This document shows, in pieces, positions 42,321-52,477 of a DNA stretch of 64,000 nucleotides. Both the position numbers and the translations under genes were made by a program. Below the pieces are notes generated by a model. The model did not search any database. It saw only the letters and a program-made list of their open reading frames with translations, and was not told the DNA's origin. Source of the stretch: Streptococcus sp. NPS 308 (GTDB lineage Bacteria; Bacillota; Bacilli; Lactobacillales; Streptococcaceae); contig NZ_AP017652.1 in assembly GCF_002355895.1 (NCBI RefSeq), forward strand, positions 1,860,729-1,924,728, in the 5' to 3' direction. The first letter of the stretch is position 1. The number at the start of each line of letters is the position of its first letter.

Positions 42321-42862
42321 TTCGAACCAAATGTTCCTTTGAATAGATGAGCGCTACCCTTGAAATAATCATAACCAGAGTAGATAGTGAAAAACAAAGC
42401 GATATAAAGCAACAGTTGCCCAATTAAATTCCAATGTAAGAGCAAAAAGATAATGGCAAACATTTGACTAAAGGTCTTGATTTTCCCAGGCATCGCTGCC
42501 GCCAGAACTGTTCCTCCTGTCTCAACGAGCAACAGACGAAGGCCTGTCACAGCGAGTTCACGACAGATGATAATAGCAACAACCCAAGCTGGAGCCATAC
42601 CCAACTCAATCAACATGATAAAAGCTGACATAACCAACAACTTATCCGCCATTGGATCTGCAAACTTTCCAAAGTTGCTAACCACATTCCATTTACGAGC
42701 AAGGTAACCATCAAGATAATCTGTCACACTAGCAACTGCAAAGATAATCGCTGCCAGCAGGTGACTGCCTTGTGAATCGTCCAAAGTCAAAATAAGAATA
42801 AAGAGAGGTATAAAGAGAATTCTACCAATTGTTAATACATTAGGGATTTGTTCTTTTTTCAT
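42317..42862 (-). CDS. pgsA: CDP-diacylglycerol-glycerol-3-phosphate 3-phosphatidyltransferase
   Basis: A 181-residue membrane enzyme making phosphatidylglycerophosphate, the committed step to phosphatidylglycerol. The CDP-alcohol phosphotransferase motif DG-AR-G-D-D is visible as TDYLDGYLARKWNVVSNFGK followed by FADPMADK. About five hydrophobic segments. It lies between rodZ and ecfA1; its stop overlaps ecfA1 by 4 bp. Confidence 0.94.
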   Translation of the reverse strand: MKKEQIPNVLTIGRILFIPLFILILTLDDSQGSHLLAAIIFAVASVTDYLDGYLARKWNVVSNFGKFADPMADKLLVMSAFIMLIELGMAPAWVVAIIICRELAVTGLRLLLVETGGTVLAAAMPGKIKTFSQMFAIIFLLLHWNLIGQLLLYIALFFTIYSGYDYFKGSAHLFKGTFGSK

Positions 42863-42872
42863 TGGTTCTTCC

Positions 42873-43694
42873 TTAATCTGTAGTAAATGTAAGTGTTACA
42901 GTTCCAGTCTGAGTTGTCAGCTTCGAGGTATCGATTGTTTGATTGTCCACAGTTAAAGTAACTCCCTTCACTACACCCAAAGTAATCGTCACAGGTTCTT
43001 TCGTCGAAACTGTTGTTTTTGCGTTTTTATTGTCTGATGACAAGGTCACACCACCTTCAAGGTCACTTCCTGAAACACTTACCCAGCTAGTTGCATCCGA
43101 AACAGTCAGTTGAACCACAGCTGTTTCCTTACTCGTTTTATAGCGGGCTTCAATGCGGTTTCCTTCACCTGAAACGGTAATAGTTGATTCCGCAGTAGGA
43201 GATGAGCTTGATACCTGACTACTAAAAGATGAATTAGATGAGGTTGTTGAACTAGTTGAGTTCACAACACTATAGTTAGCTGAAGAAGGACTTGGCTGAG
43301 TTTGGATGTAGTTCCAAACATAGTAAGTCACAAAAATTAAAATTGATAAAGCAAATAGCACAAAATAAAACAAAGGGAGATAAGAAGTTTTTTTCTTATT
43401 TGATCGTCTACGACCAGACAAGTCTTCTTCATCAACATCGACCTCTTCATAGGTGATCATACTACCTGAATCATAGGCATCCAGTACAATTCTTTCATCT
43501 AACTCTACTGCCCAAGCATATTTTCTTAAAAAAGAACGAGCGTAAAAGGTACTAGGAAGTTGATCGAAATCATCCGCCTCCATTGCTTCTAGAAAATTCA
43601 ACTGAATTTCAGTTTTTTCCTGTAATTCTTCTATACTCAATCCCTGGTTAATTCTAGCTAAACGCAGAACCTCACCAATTGTTTTTTTTCTCAT
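42873..43694 (-). CDS. rodZ: RodZ-like helix-turn-helix membrane protein
   Basis: A 273-residue bitopic protein. The N-terminal HTH_25 domain (about 1-70; GEVLRLARINQGLSIEELQ) is followed by an acidic linker, a Lys-rich juxtamembrane stretch, one transmembrane helix (about 105-128, YLPLFYFVLFALSILIFV), a Ser/Thr-rich extracellular linker and a DUF4115-like beta domain (about 175-273). It takes part in peripheral wall growth. Start ATG 43694, 9 nt after AAGGA; ATG 43703 overlaps that site. It precedes pgsA by 10 bp. Confidence 0.9.
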   Translation of the reverse strand: MRKKTIGEVLRLARINQGLSIEELQEKTEIQLNFLEAMEADDFDQLPSTFYARSFLRKYAWAVELDERIVLDAYDSGSMITYEEVDVDEEDLSGRRRSNKKKTSYLPLFYFVLFALSILIFVTYYVWNYIQTQPSPSSANYSVVNSTSSTTSSNSSFSSQVSSSSPTAESTITVSGEGNRIEARYKTSKETAVVQLTVSDATSWVSVSGSDLEGGVTLSSDNKNAKTTVSTKEPVTITLGVVKGVTLTVDNQTIDTSKLTTQTGTVTLTFTTD

Positions 43695-43730
43695 ACTTAC
43701 CATTCCTTCTTTCTAGTGTTCTTGCCTTAT

Positions 43731-45014
43731 TTAGGCCGGAAAAATTGTAAAATCAACTAGATCACCATTATCAATCAAACGATGCCCAGCTTCAATAACA
43801 TCTTCCAAAGTAATTTCCTGTAAAATTTTCGGAAAATCAAAAATTGTTTCTCCGCGATCCATAGGATCGTATTGAGTTGCAATAAATTCCAAGGAGTTCA
43901 TACTACTGAAAAATTCTCCAAACATCTCACTCTTAACAAGATCGAGATGCTCCTCAGTAATATCTGCATCACTACTAAACTGACGAATCGCTTTCCGAAA
44001 TTGGTGCGACAAAGAAACAGGTTCCTTGGTATCCATCGTTAATATCACAAAGTGAAAGCGACTATTTACCTCAACCTCTAATGACAATGAAGCATCTAAC
44101 TTCCCTGTCTCGTATAATCTTTGAAAACGATCCGAGGTCCAGCCAAACATCATCGTAAATAGCAATTTCAATAAAATGTTGTAACGATAAGACTCCTCTT
44201 CCGTTATTTGACCAGTTCCTCTAATAGCAACAGCAAGTTTGGGTAAAGAAACTTCCATACGAAGACTATCTGTTTGCTTCACAGGTTGCAAAGGTAGTTG
44301 CTCTTTTGAAACTGTAAACTGCTCTAAAATCTTATTTTCCTTTTTCGAAAAATATTCCTCAATGAGCGCCACATCAATATTTCCAACTAAAAATAGAGAC
44401 ATGTTGACAGGATTGTAAAAGTCTGTAAAGTTTTCTTTTAAATTTGAAACTTGAATCTCAGAAATTGATTTTCCACTCCCAACAATATCTGTCGCTAAAG
44501 GAGTACCAGGATAAAGATTGGCTAATGTTGCAAAAAACAAACGCGAATCTGGATCATCTTGATACATTTCTCGTTCTTGCTGGATAATATCTTGTTCTCT
44601 CAAAACAGACTCTTCTGTAAAATGAGCATCTCCAACTAACTCATCAAGCAAATCTAAATTATCTAATAAATGGTCAATTGTTGAAAAAAGATAACTAGTC
44701 TTAGTAAAGCTTGTAAAGGCATTGCTGTCTGCACCTAATCGAGTAAAAGCAGCCATCATATCTTCAAAATTTTCTCTTTCAAACAATTTATGTTCAAGAA
44801 AATGTGCAATTCCTGCTGGATGATGACGTAAACCTTTTTCCAAGCTTGTATAAGTTGCATCCAAAGAGCCAAATTGAACTGTTACAACCCCATAAACCTC
44901 ATTAAAATCTTGTTTAGGAAGTAAAGAAACTGTCAACCCATTTGACAATTGTGCTTTATACACTCTTTCCTTTACAGCAGGATAGTATTTTTCTTCAAAA
45001 GTAACCCTTGTCAT
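43731..45014 (-). CDS. M16-family zinc peptidase, active subunit (YmfH-like)
   Basis: A 427-residue insulinase-family peptidase. The inverted zinc motif HxxEH is present in GIAHFLEHKLFER (about residue 68) with a downstream Glu (REQDIIQQEREMYQ), so catalysis is likely. It pairs with the motif-less partner encoded just upstream, with a 4-bp overlap, as B. subtilis YmfF/YmfH. The substrate in streptococci is not known to me. It is followed by rodZ and pgsA, so it shares the operon with envelope genes. Confidence 0.88.
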   Translation of the reverse strand: MTRVTFEEKYYPAVKERVYKAQLSNGLTVSLLPKQDFNEVYGVVTVQFGSLDATYTSLEKGLRHHPAGIAHFLEHKLFERENFEDMMAAFTRLGADSNAFTSFTKTSYLFSTIDHLLDNLDLLDELVGDAHFTEESVLREQDIIQQEREMYQDDPDSRLFFATLANLYPGTPLATDIVGSGKSISEIQVSNLKENFTDFYNPVNMSLFLVGNIDVALIEEYFSKKENKILEQFTVSKEQLPLQPVKQTDSLRMEVSLPKLAVAIRGTGQITEEESYRYNILLKLLFTMMFGWTSDRFQRLYETGKLDASLSLEVEVNSRFHFVILTMDTKEPVSLSHQFRKAIRQFSSDADITEEHLDLVKSEMFGEFFSSMNSLEFIATQYDPMDRGETIFDFPKILQEITLEDVIEAGHRLIDNGDLVDFTIFPA

Positions 45015-46261
45015 TCTACTCCTTCCATAAAGTAAATCGCTTGTAATTTCAAACTGTTGGCAGCTTTACATACAGCTTCTTTATCAACACTCTCTAATTT
45101 TTCCAACAACCGGTCAATGTCAAAAGTCTCTTTTCCAAATAGTGCAGTTAAATAGATTCTTTCAACTAGGGTATGCTGACTATCTTGAGCAATTAATAAA
45201 GATCTTCGAATCATCTCCTTGGTTTGATAAAGCTCAAAATCTGTAAAGTTGCCCTTTTTCAAATCCATCAACTGATGATTCATCATTTTTCTAGCTTGAT
45301 TCCGATTTCCTCTATCGATACCTGTATACATTCTTAACAAGCCACTAAACAAATCCAACTGACTAGAGACCGTATAGGCTATCCCAGCATTCTCACGAAC
45401 GTTTGTAAAGAGTTTCGAATGTGCAAATTCCCCCAACAAACCATTCATAACAAGCATAGGCAGATGCTGATCATCACCATATTTTACAGGAGAATGATAG
45501 CCCATTTCCAAAATAGATTGTCCAACATTTCTCTGAACCATTCCTTCTTGTAAAACATTCGAATAAGACTGATGGTACTGAATGGTAACATCGCTCTTTC
45601 TAGCTGTTAAGGGTAATGAATTCAGCGATTCTGTGATTTCTACTTCATTAAAATCACCTAAGAAAAAGAAATCAATCCGATCATTTTTCAGAGCATCTTG
45701 AAAGCAAGTGTAGCTACTTTCTGGAGACTCATTTGAAATGCTATTTCGTAAATCACTGTATCTCAATTGAAGACGCTCATCATGGAAGAACAAGCTGTCC
45801 AACTCCTTATGAGCAAAATAAAATGAATCATCCATATCAGTAGCTAAGCTAGCCAATAATTGCTTTTTTTCAATTTCAAACAAGGTTGGCTCAAAGGCTC
45901 CATCTAGAACTAAGGGGGCAAATAAGATCTGTTCTACCAATTCCAAAATTCGAGAAGTCAAGACATTTTTTTTACTCAAAAACTCATCTCGTACATAGGT
46001 AAAGGTTAAGTCAAGAATATGTGCCTGTCCTCTACGATAAGCACTCGTAGAAATATCTGCTCCGTACAAACTTGCTAAATATCTACGAAAAGCTTGAGAA
46101 GTTGGGTAAGCTTTATTGGCAGCCTCCAACATACTCGCACTTAACATGCGTCCTGCTACTGTCTCAAGAGATAAGGAAGCAGTAAAACGAACAGTGATTT
46201 TATTTGTTTTAAACTTTTTGGATTGAACAAAATGTGCTGAAATTCCAGGCACTAACTCCAT
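45011..46261 (-). CDS. M16-family peptidase-like protein, inactive subunit (YmfF-like)
   Basis: A 416-residue M16-fold protein without an HxxEH motif; the corresponding N-terminal stretch reads ETVAGRMLSASMLEAANK. The family-typical C-terminal half (NVGQSILEMGYHSPVKYGD; FTNVRENAGIAYTVSSQ) is present. It probably forms the second half of the catalytic chamber with the active subunit encoded downstream. Ribosome site AAGGAGG precedes ATG 46261. First gene of the M16-rodZ-pgsA-ecf run. Confidence 0.86.
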   Translation of the reverse strand: MELVPGISAHFVQSKKFKTNKITVRFTASLSLETVAGRMLSASMLEAANKAYPTSQAFRRYLASLYGADISTSAYRRGQAHILDLTFTYVRDEFLSKKNVLTSRILELVEQILFAPLVLDGAFEPTLFEIEKKQLLASLATDMDDSFYFAHKELDSLFFHDERLQLRYSDLRNSISNESPESSYTCFQDALKNDRIDFFFLGDFNEVEITESLNSLPLTARKSDVTIQYHQSYSNVLQEGMVQRNVGQSILEMGYHSPVKYGDDQHLPMLVMNGLLGEFAHSKLFTNVRENAGIAYTVSSQLDLFSGLLRMYTGIDRGNRNQARKMMNHQLMDLKKGNFTDFELYQTKEMIRRSLLIAQDSQHTLVERIYLTALFGKETFDIDRLLEKLESVDKEAVCKAANSLKLQAIYFMEGVE

Positions 46262-46419
46262 ACCTTACCTCCTTACATATAGAGTTCTATTATATCACGA
46301 AAAGGAAAATATTTCTTATTCTCTTTACCGCTTTTAAAATAAAAATCGTTTTCATTTCCAGTGATTTTGCTCACTTAATTCTAAAAAATATGGTATAATA
46401 CCTTAGATTGAGGTGAATT

Positions 46420-46788
46420 ATGGAATACAAATTATTTGAAGAATTTATTACGCTCCAAGCCCTCCTAAAAGAGCTTGGAATTATACAAAGCGGTGGTGCT
46501 ATTAAATCCTTTTTAATGGAACATCAAGTTTACTTTAATGGTGAATTAGAAACTAGACGTGGGAAAAAGATCCGTATAGGAGATATAATTGACATCCCTG
46601 ATTTAAAGATTGACATCACCTTGACACAACCAAGTTTAAAAGAGCAAGAAGAATACCAAGCAGATAAGATTGAAAAAGAGCGGATTGCTAAACTTGTCAA
46701 AGAGATGAATAAGGGTGTAAAGAAAGAAAAACAAAAAACTACTTTATCACCTAAAACCAAACAAGCTCCACGTTTTCCAGGAAGATAA
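46420..46788 (+). CDS. yaaA: S4-domain RNA-binding protein YaaA
   Basis: A 122-residue protein with an S4-like RNA-binding domain (about 10-70; [39 protein letters not shown]) and a basic C-terminal tail ([20 protein letters not shown]). It lies 2 bp before recF, the conserved yaaA-recF pair of Firmicutes origins, here on the origin side but not adjacent to dnaA/dnaN. The function is not defined beyond RNA binding. Confidence 0.88.
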   Translation: MEYKLFEEFITLQALLKELGIIQSGGAIKSFLMEHQVYFNGELETRRGKKIRIGDIIDIPDLKIDITLTQPSLKEQEEYQADKIEKERIAKLVKEMNKGVKKEKQKTTLSPKTKQAPRFPGR

Positions 46789-46790
46789 TC

Positions 46791-47888
46791 ATGTGGCTCC
46801 AACATTTAACAATAAAAACCTTTCGAAACTACAAAGAGACGAAAATTGATTTCAATCCAAAATTAAACGTCTTTTTAGGTCAAAATGCACAAGGAAAGAC
46901 CAACATTCTAGAAGCAATCTATTTCTTGGCCTTAACACGTAGCCATCGGACTCGGACTGATAAAAATCTCATTCATTTTGATGAAGAACAACTCCATCTT
47001 TCTGGCTTGATTCAGAAAAAAACAGGCTCTATCCCTCTAGAAATTGATTTAACACCAAAAGGGCGTGTGACTAAAGTCAATCACTTAAAGCAAGCTCGCC
47101 TCTCAGACTACATCGGACATATGAATGTGGTTCTCTTCGCACCTGAGGATCTCCAGTTAATTAAAGGAGCACCCTCTGTCCGTCGAAAGTTTATAGATAT
47201 CGAACTGGGACAAATTAAACCAATCTACTTGTCAGACTTGTCAAACTATAACCATATACTCAAGCAAAGAAACACTTACCTAAAATCCAGTCAAAAGATT
47301 GACGAAACATTTCTATCGGTCTTAGATGATCAGTTAGTAGAGTATGGTTGTCGCGTCATAAAACATCGGATAAAATTCATCAAAGACCTAGAGAAATTCG
47401 GTCAAAAAAAACACTTAGAAATTTCAAACCAATCAGAAGAGTTGTCAATTTCTTATCAATCAACTGTCAACTTCACTAATGAAGAAGTCTTAATGGATTC
47501 TTTTAAAATGGCTTTAGAAAAAAGTAGATCAAGAGATTTATTTAAAAAGAATACTGGTGTTGGCCCTCATCGAGATGACATTGCTTTCTATATCAACGGT
47601 ATGGATGCTAGTTTTGGAAGTCAAGGGCAACATCGTAGTCTTGTGCTTTCTATCAAACTAGCAGAGATTGAACTAATGGAAAGCATTACTAACGAGTCTC
47701 CAATACTCTTGCTTGACGATGTTATGAGCGAGCTTGACAACACACGACAACTAAAATTACTAGAAACTATTTCACAATCTATCCAGACCTTCATCACAAC
47801 AACAAGTTTAGATCACTTACAAAACTTGCCAGAAAATCTTAGCGTTTTCAACATCCAAAACGGTAAAATATCTGTAAATCAAAATTGA
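46791..47888 (+). CDS. recF: DNA replication and repair protein RecF
   Basis: A 365-residue SMC-like ATPase that loads RecA at gapped DNA with RecO and RecR. Walker [20 protein letters not shown] (about 30-48), signature [17 protein letters not shown] and Walker [13 protein letters not shown] are present. Full length. Co-transcribed with yaaA and ended by a shared convergent terminator with guaB. Confidence 0.95.
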   Translation: MWLQHLTIKTFRNYKETKIDFNPKLNVFLGQNAQGKTNILEAIYFLALTRSHRTRTDKNLIHFDEEQLHLSGLIQKKTGSIPLEIDLTPKGRVTKVNHLKQARLSDYIGHMNVVLFAPEDLQLIKGAPSVRRKFIDIELGQIKPIYLSDLSNYNHILKQRNTYLKSSQKIDETFLSVLDDQLVEYGCRVIKHRIKFIKDLEKFGQKKHLEISNQSEELSISYQSTVNFTNEEVLMDSFKMALEKSRSRDLFKKNTGVGPHRDDIAFYINGMDASFGSQGQHRSLVLSIKLAEIELMESITNESPILLLDDVMSELDNTRQLKLLETISQSIQTFITTTSLDHLQNLPENLSVFNIQNGKISVNQN

Positions 47889-47901
47889 CACCTTTGTAAA
47901 C

Positions 47902-47936
47902 AAAAAGAACTCCTGAATTTCAGGAGTTCTTTTTTA
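47902..47936. terminator. Bidirectional terminator between recF and guaB
   Basis: Stem AAAAAGAACTCCTGAA / TTCAGGAGTTCTTTTT followed by T on the plus strand and by TTTTTG on the minus strand. It serves both convergent genes. Confidence 0.9.
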
Positions 47937-47940
47937 CTTC

Positions 47941-49501
<1,561 letters not shown>

Positions 49502-49510
49502 ATGATACAA

Positions 49511-49552
49511 GGACAAATAAAAAAACTATCTTTTCCTGTGCGAAAAAAGATA
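49511..49552 (-). terminator. Terminator of trpS
   Basis: The minus-strand stem TATCTTTT / AAAAGATA with a 10-nt loop is followed by GTTTTTTTATTTG, about 20 bp past the trpS stop codon. Confidence 0.8.
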
Positions 49553-49572
49553 ATTTCTTATAGTATATAAGC

Positions 49573-50598
49573 TTATTTAAAATAATGAAGTCCCATTGCT
49601 TCCTTAACCTCAGATAGAGTTTGTCCTGCAACCTCGCGAGCTTTTTCGCTTCCTTTTTGAAGCATATTATACACTTCTCCCATATCCTGAGCAAATTCGA
49701 TACGGCGCTCACGAATAGGACCAAGTTCGCGTTCAAGTATTTCGAGTAGATAGCGTTTCGTCTTCACATCACCAAGACCACCACGTTGATAGTGTTCTTT
49801 CATCTCTGCAATTTCTTTAGCATCTTCAGGACGACCAAAAACATCTAGATAATGGAAAACCATGTTTCCTTCAATCTTACCTGGATCCTCAACACGAATA
49901 TGATCCGGGTCTGTATACATACTCATGACTTTTTTACGCAAAGTATCAGCATCATCAGCTAGATAAATACCATTATTGAGGGATTTAGACATTTTGGCAT
50001 TTCCATCTAGACCAGGTAGACGACCTGCTCTTTCATTTTCTGGGTAAATACCTTCTGGTTCCACCAAAACATCACAGTTATAAGCATGATTAAAGGAACG
50101 AACAATCTCACGAGTTTGTTCAATCATTGGTTTTTGGTCTGTTCCTACAGGAACATAATTAGCCTTAAAGGCTGTGATATCTGCTGCCTGAGCGATTGGA
50201 TAAACCAAAAAACCTGTCGGAATACTTTCCCCAAATCCTTTTTGAGCAATCTCTGTTTTTACTGTCGGATTACGCTCCAAACGAGCTAGTGACACCAAAT
50301 TCATATAGTACATAGACAGCTCAGCCAACTCTGGAATCTGACTTTGAATGAAGATAGTTGATTTACTTGGATCCAATCCAACTGCTAGGTAATCCAAGGC
50401 AACATTCCCAATAGACTCTACAATCGTTTGAGGATCTTTGGCGTGATCTGTCAATGCTTGTTGGTCCGCCAAAAAAACAAACATCTCATACTTATCTTCT
50501 TCCTGTAGTAACACTCTATTTTTTAGACTACCAACATAATGTCCAATATGCAGTTTACCTGTTGGACGGTCTCCTGTTAAAATAATGGGTTTCGTCAT
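49573..50598 (-). CDS. trpS: Tryptophanyl-tRNA synthetase
   Basis: A 341-residue class I aminoacyl-tRNA synthetase. The HIGH motif is in [13 protein letters not shown] (about residue 17) and KMSKS is in [12 protein letters not shown] (about 205). An extended -10 (TGC-TATAAT) lies about 30 bp upstream of ATG 50598. No T-box is evident in the 195-bp gap before the divergent ABC-F gene. Confidence 0.95.
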   Translation of the reverse strand: MTKPIILTGDRPTGKLHIGHYVGSLKNRVLLQEEDKYEMFVFLADQQALTDHAKDPQTIVESIGNVALDYLAVGLDPSKSTIFIQSQIPELAELSMYYMNLVSLARLERNPTVKTEIAQKGFGESIPTGFLVYPIAQAADITAFKANYVPVGTDQKPMIEQTREIVRSFNHAYNCDVLVEPEGIYPENERAGRLPGLDGNAKMSKSLNNGIYLADDADTLRKKVMSMYTDPDHIRVEDPGKIEGNMVFHYLDVFGRPEDAKEIAEMKEHYQRGGLGDVKTKRYLLEILERELGPIRERRIEFAQDMGEVYNMLQKGSEKAREVAGQTLSEVKEAMGLHYFK

Positions 50599-50734
50599 TT
50601 TTTTCTCCTTCGAAATGGTCTCTTCAATTATAGCATTTTTTTGTTAAAATAACAGAAAATTATTTAAATCAAAGAGCCGATTCGCTGTAAATATAACTGT
50701 AAACTTAGTTGACATAAAATTGACAAAGAAAAAT

Positions 50735-50763
50735 TTGAATATTTCTCTCTTTTCTAGTAGAAT
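50735..50763 (+). promoter_or_regulatory. Promoter of the ABC-F gene
   Basis: -35 TTGAAT (50735-50740), 17 bp and -10 TAGAAT (50758-50763), about 30 bp before the TTG start. Two further TTGACA sequences upstream (about 50709 and 50720) lack a matching -10. Confidence 0.65.
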
Positions 50764-50793
50764 AAATGTATTACATATTATAGGAGAAAAACA

Positions 50794-52416
50794 TTGCTTA
50801 CAGTATCTGATGTTTCACTACGTTTTAGTGATCGCAAACTTTTTGATGATGTCAACATCAAATTTACAGAAGGAAATACATACGGATTAATTGGTGCTAA
50901 TGGTGCTGGGAAGTCTACATTCTTAAAAATTTTAGCTGGAGATATCGAACCTACAACTGGTCACATTTCTCTTGGTCCAGATGAACGTCTCTCTGTTCTT
51001 CGTCAAAATCACTTTGACTATGAAGATGAACGTGCAATTGATGTCGTTATCATGGGAAATGAAAAGCTTTATAGCATTATGAAAGAGAAAGATGCTATTT
51101 ACATGAAGGAAGATTTTTCTGATGAAGATGGTGTTCGTGCAGCTGAACTCGAAGGTGAGTTTGCTGAACTTGGAGGTTGGGAAGCAGAGAGTGAAGCATC
51201 TCAACTGCTTCAAAATCTAAATATTCCAGAAGAATTGCACTACCAAAACATGAGCGAATTGGCCAATGGTGAAAAAGTAAAAGTTCTCCTTGCCAAAGCA
51301 CTTTTTGGCAAACCAGATGTTCTTCTCTTGGACGAGCCAACCAACGGTTTGGATATCCAATCAATTACATGGCTAGAAGACTTCTTGATTGACTTTGATA
51401 ACACTGTCATCGTTGTATCCCATGACCGTCACTTCCTCAACAAAGTATGTACTCACATGGCAGACCTTGACTTTGGAAAAATCAAACTCTATGTCGGAAA
51501 CTATGACTTCTGGAAGGAATCTTCTGAGCTTGCTGCTAAATTGTTAGCAGACCGTAATGCCAAAGCGGAAGAAAAAATTAAGCAATTGCAAGAATTCGTT
51601 GCTCGATTCTCTGCCAATGCTTCTAAGTCAAGACAAGCAACGTCTCGTAAAAAAATGCTTGACAAGATTGAACTAGAAGAAATTGTTCCATCCAGTCGTA
51701 AATATCCATTTATCAACTTTAAAGCAGAGCGTGAGATTGGTAATGATCTCTTGACAGTAGAAAATCTAACTGTAAAGATTGATGGTGAGACTATTTTAGA
51801 TAATATCAGCTTTATCTTGCGTCCAGGTGATAAGACGGCTCTTATTGGACAAAATGACATTCAAACGACTGCACTAATTCGTGCGATCATGGGTGACATT
51901 GACTATGAAGGAACGGTTAAGTGGGGAATTACTACCAGTCGCTCTTACTTACCAAAAGATAACTCTGCTGATTTTGCAGGGAGCGAGTCAATTCTTGACT
52001 GGTTGCGTCAATTTGCAAGTAAAGAAGAAGACGATAATACCTTCTTACGCGGTTTCCTTGGTCGTATGCTCTTCTCTGGTGATGAGGTTAACAAACCTGT
52101 AAATGTCTTGTCAGGGGGAGAAAAAGTTCGTGTCATGCTTTCAAAACTTATGCTTCTGAAATCAAATGTCCTTGTACTTGATGATCCAACAAATCACTTG
52201 GACTTGGAATCTATTTCAAGCTTAAACGATGGATTGAAAAACTTTAAAGAATCAATCATCTTTGCCAGTCATGACCACGAGTTCATTCAAACTTTGGCAA
52301 ACCATATTATTGTTTTATCTAAGAATGGCGTCATCGATCGTATCGATGAAACCTATGATGAATTCCTAGAAAATGCAGAAGTACAAGCAAAAGTCAAAGA
52401 TCTTTGGAAAGACTAA
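50794..52416 (+). CDS. ABC-F family ATPase (YbiT-like) with an asymmetric second ATP site
   Basis: A 540-residue soluble twin-ABC protein of the ABC-F translation-factor family. NBD1 has Walker A IGANGAGKSTFLK and Walker B LLLDEPTNGLD, but its signature reads ELANGEKVK rather than LSGGE. A linker (about 240-310) contains RFSANASKSRQATSRKK, the P-site-tRNA interaction region. NBD2 has a good signature LSGGEKVRVM but Walker A IGQNDIQTTAL, with no Lys, and Walker B LVLDDPTNHLD, with Asp for the catalytic Glu. One composite ATP site should thus be intact and one degenerate. Start is TTG at 50794 with AGGAG upstream. Specific ribosomal role unknown. Confidence 0.9.
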   Translation: MLTVSDVSLRFSDRKLFDDVNIKFTEGNTYGLIGANGAGKSTFLKILAGDIEPTTGHISLGPDERLSVLRQNHFDYEDERAIDVVIMGNEKLYSIMKEKDAIYMKEDFSDEDGVRAAELEGEFAELGGWEAESEASQLLQNLNIPEELHYQNMSELANGEKVKVLLAKALFGKPDVLLLDEPTNGLDIQSITWLEDFLIDFDNTVIVVSHDRHFLNKVCTHMADLDFGKIKLYVGNYDFWKESSELAAKLLADRNAKAEEKIKQLQEFVARFSANASKSRQATSRKKMLDKIELEEIVPSSRKYPFINFKAEREIGNDLLTVENLTVKIDGETILDNISFILRPGDKTALIGQNDIQTTALIRAIMGDIDYEGTVKWGITTSRSYLPKDNSADFAGSESILDWLRQFASKEEDDNTFLRGFLGRMLFSGDEVNKPVNVLSGGEKVRVMLSKLMLLKSNVLVLDDPTNHLDLESISSLNDGLKNFKESIIFASHDHEFIQTLANHIIVLSKNGVIDRIDETYDEFLENAEVQAKVKDLWKD

Positions 52417-52426
52417 ATAAGACTTC

Positions 52427-52457
52427 AAAACTCAGTTGGGTTAACCAACTGAGTTTT
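52427..52457 (+). terminator. Terminator of the ABC-F gene
   Basis: Stem AAAACTCAGTTGG / CCAACTGAGTTTT with a GTTAA loop, 10 bp after the stop codon, then CTATC. It lies directly upstream of the next gene, so that gene needs its own promoter or readthrough. Confidence 0.78.
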
Positions 52458-52477
52458 CTATCATTCTACGAGGTAAC

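Noticed and set aside
50599..50793. T-box in front of trpS
   Set aside because: No conserved T-box motif (TGGNACCGCG-like) or terminator/antiterminator is present in the 195-bp gap.
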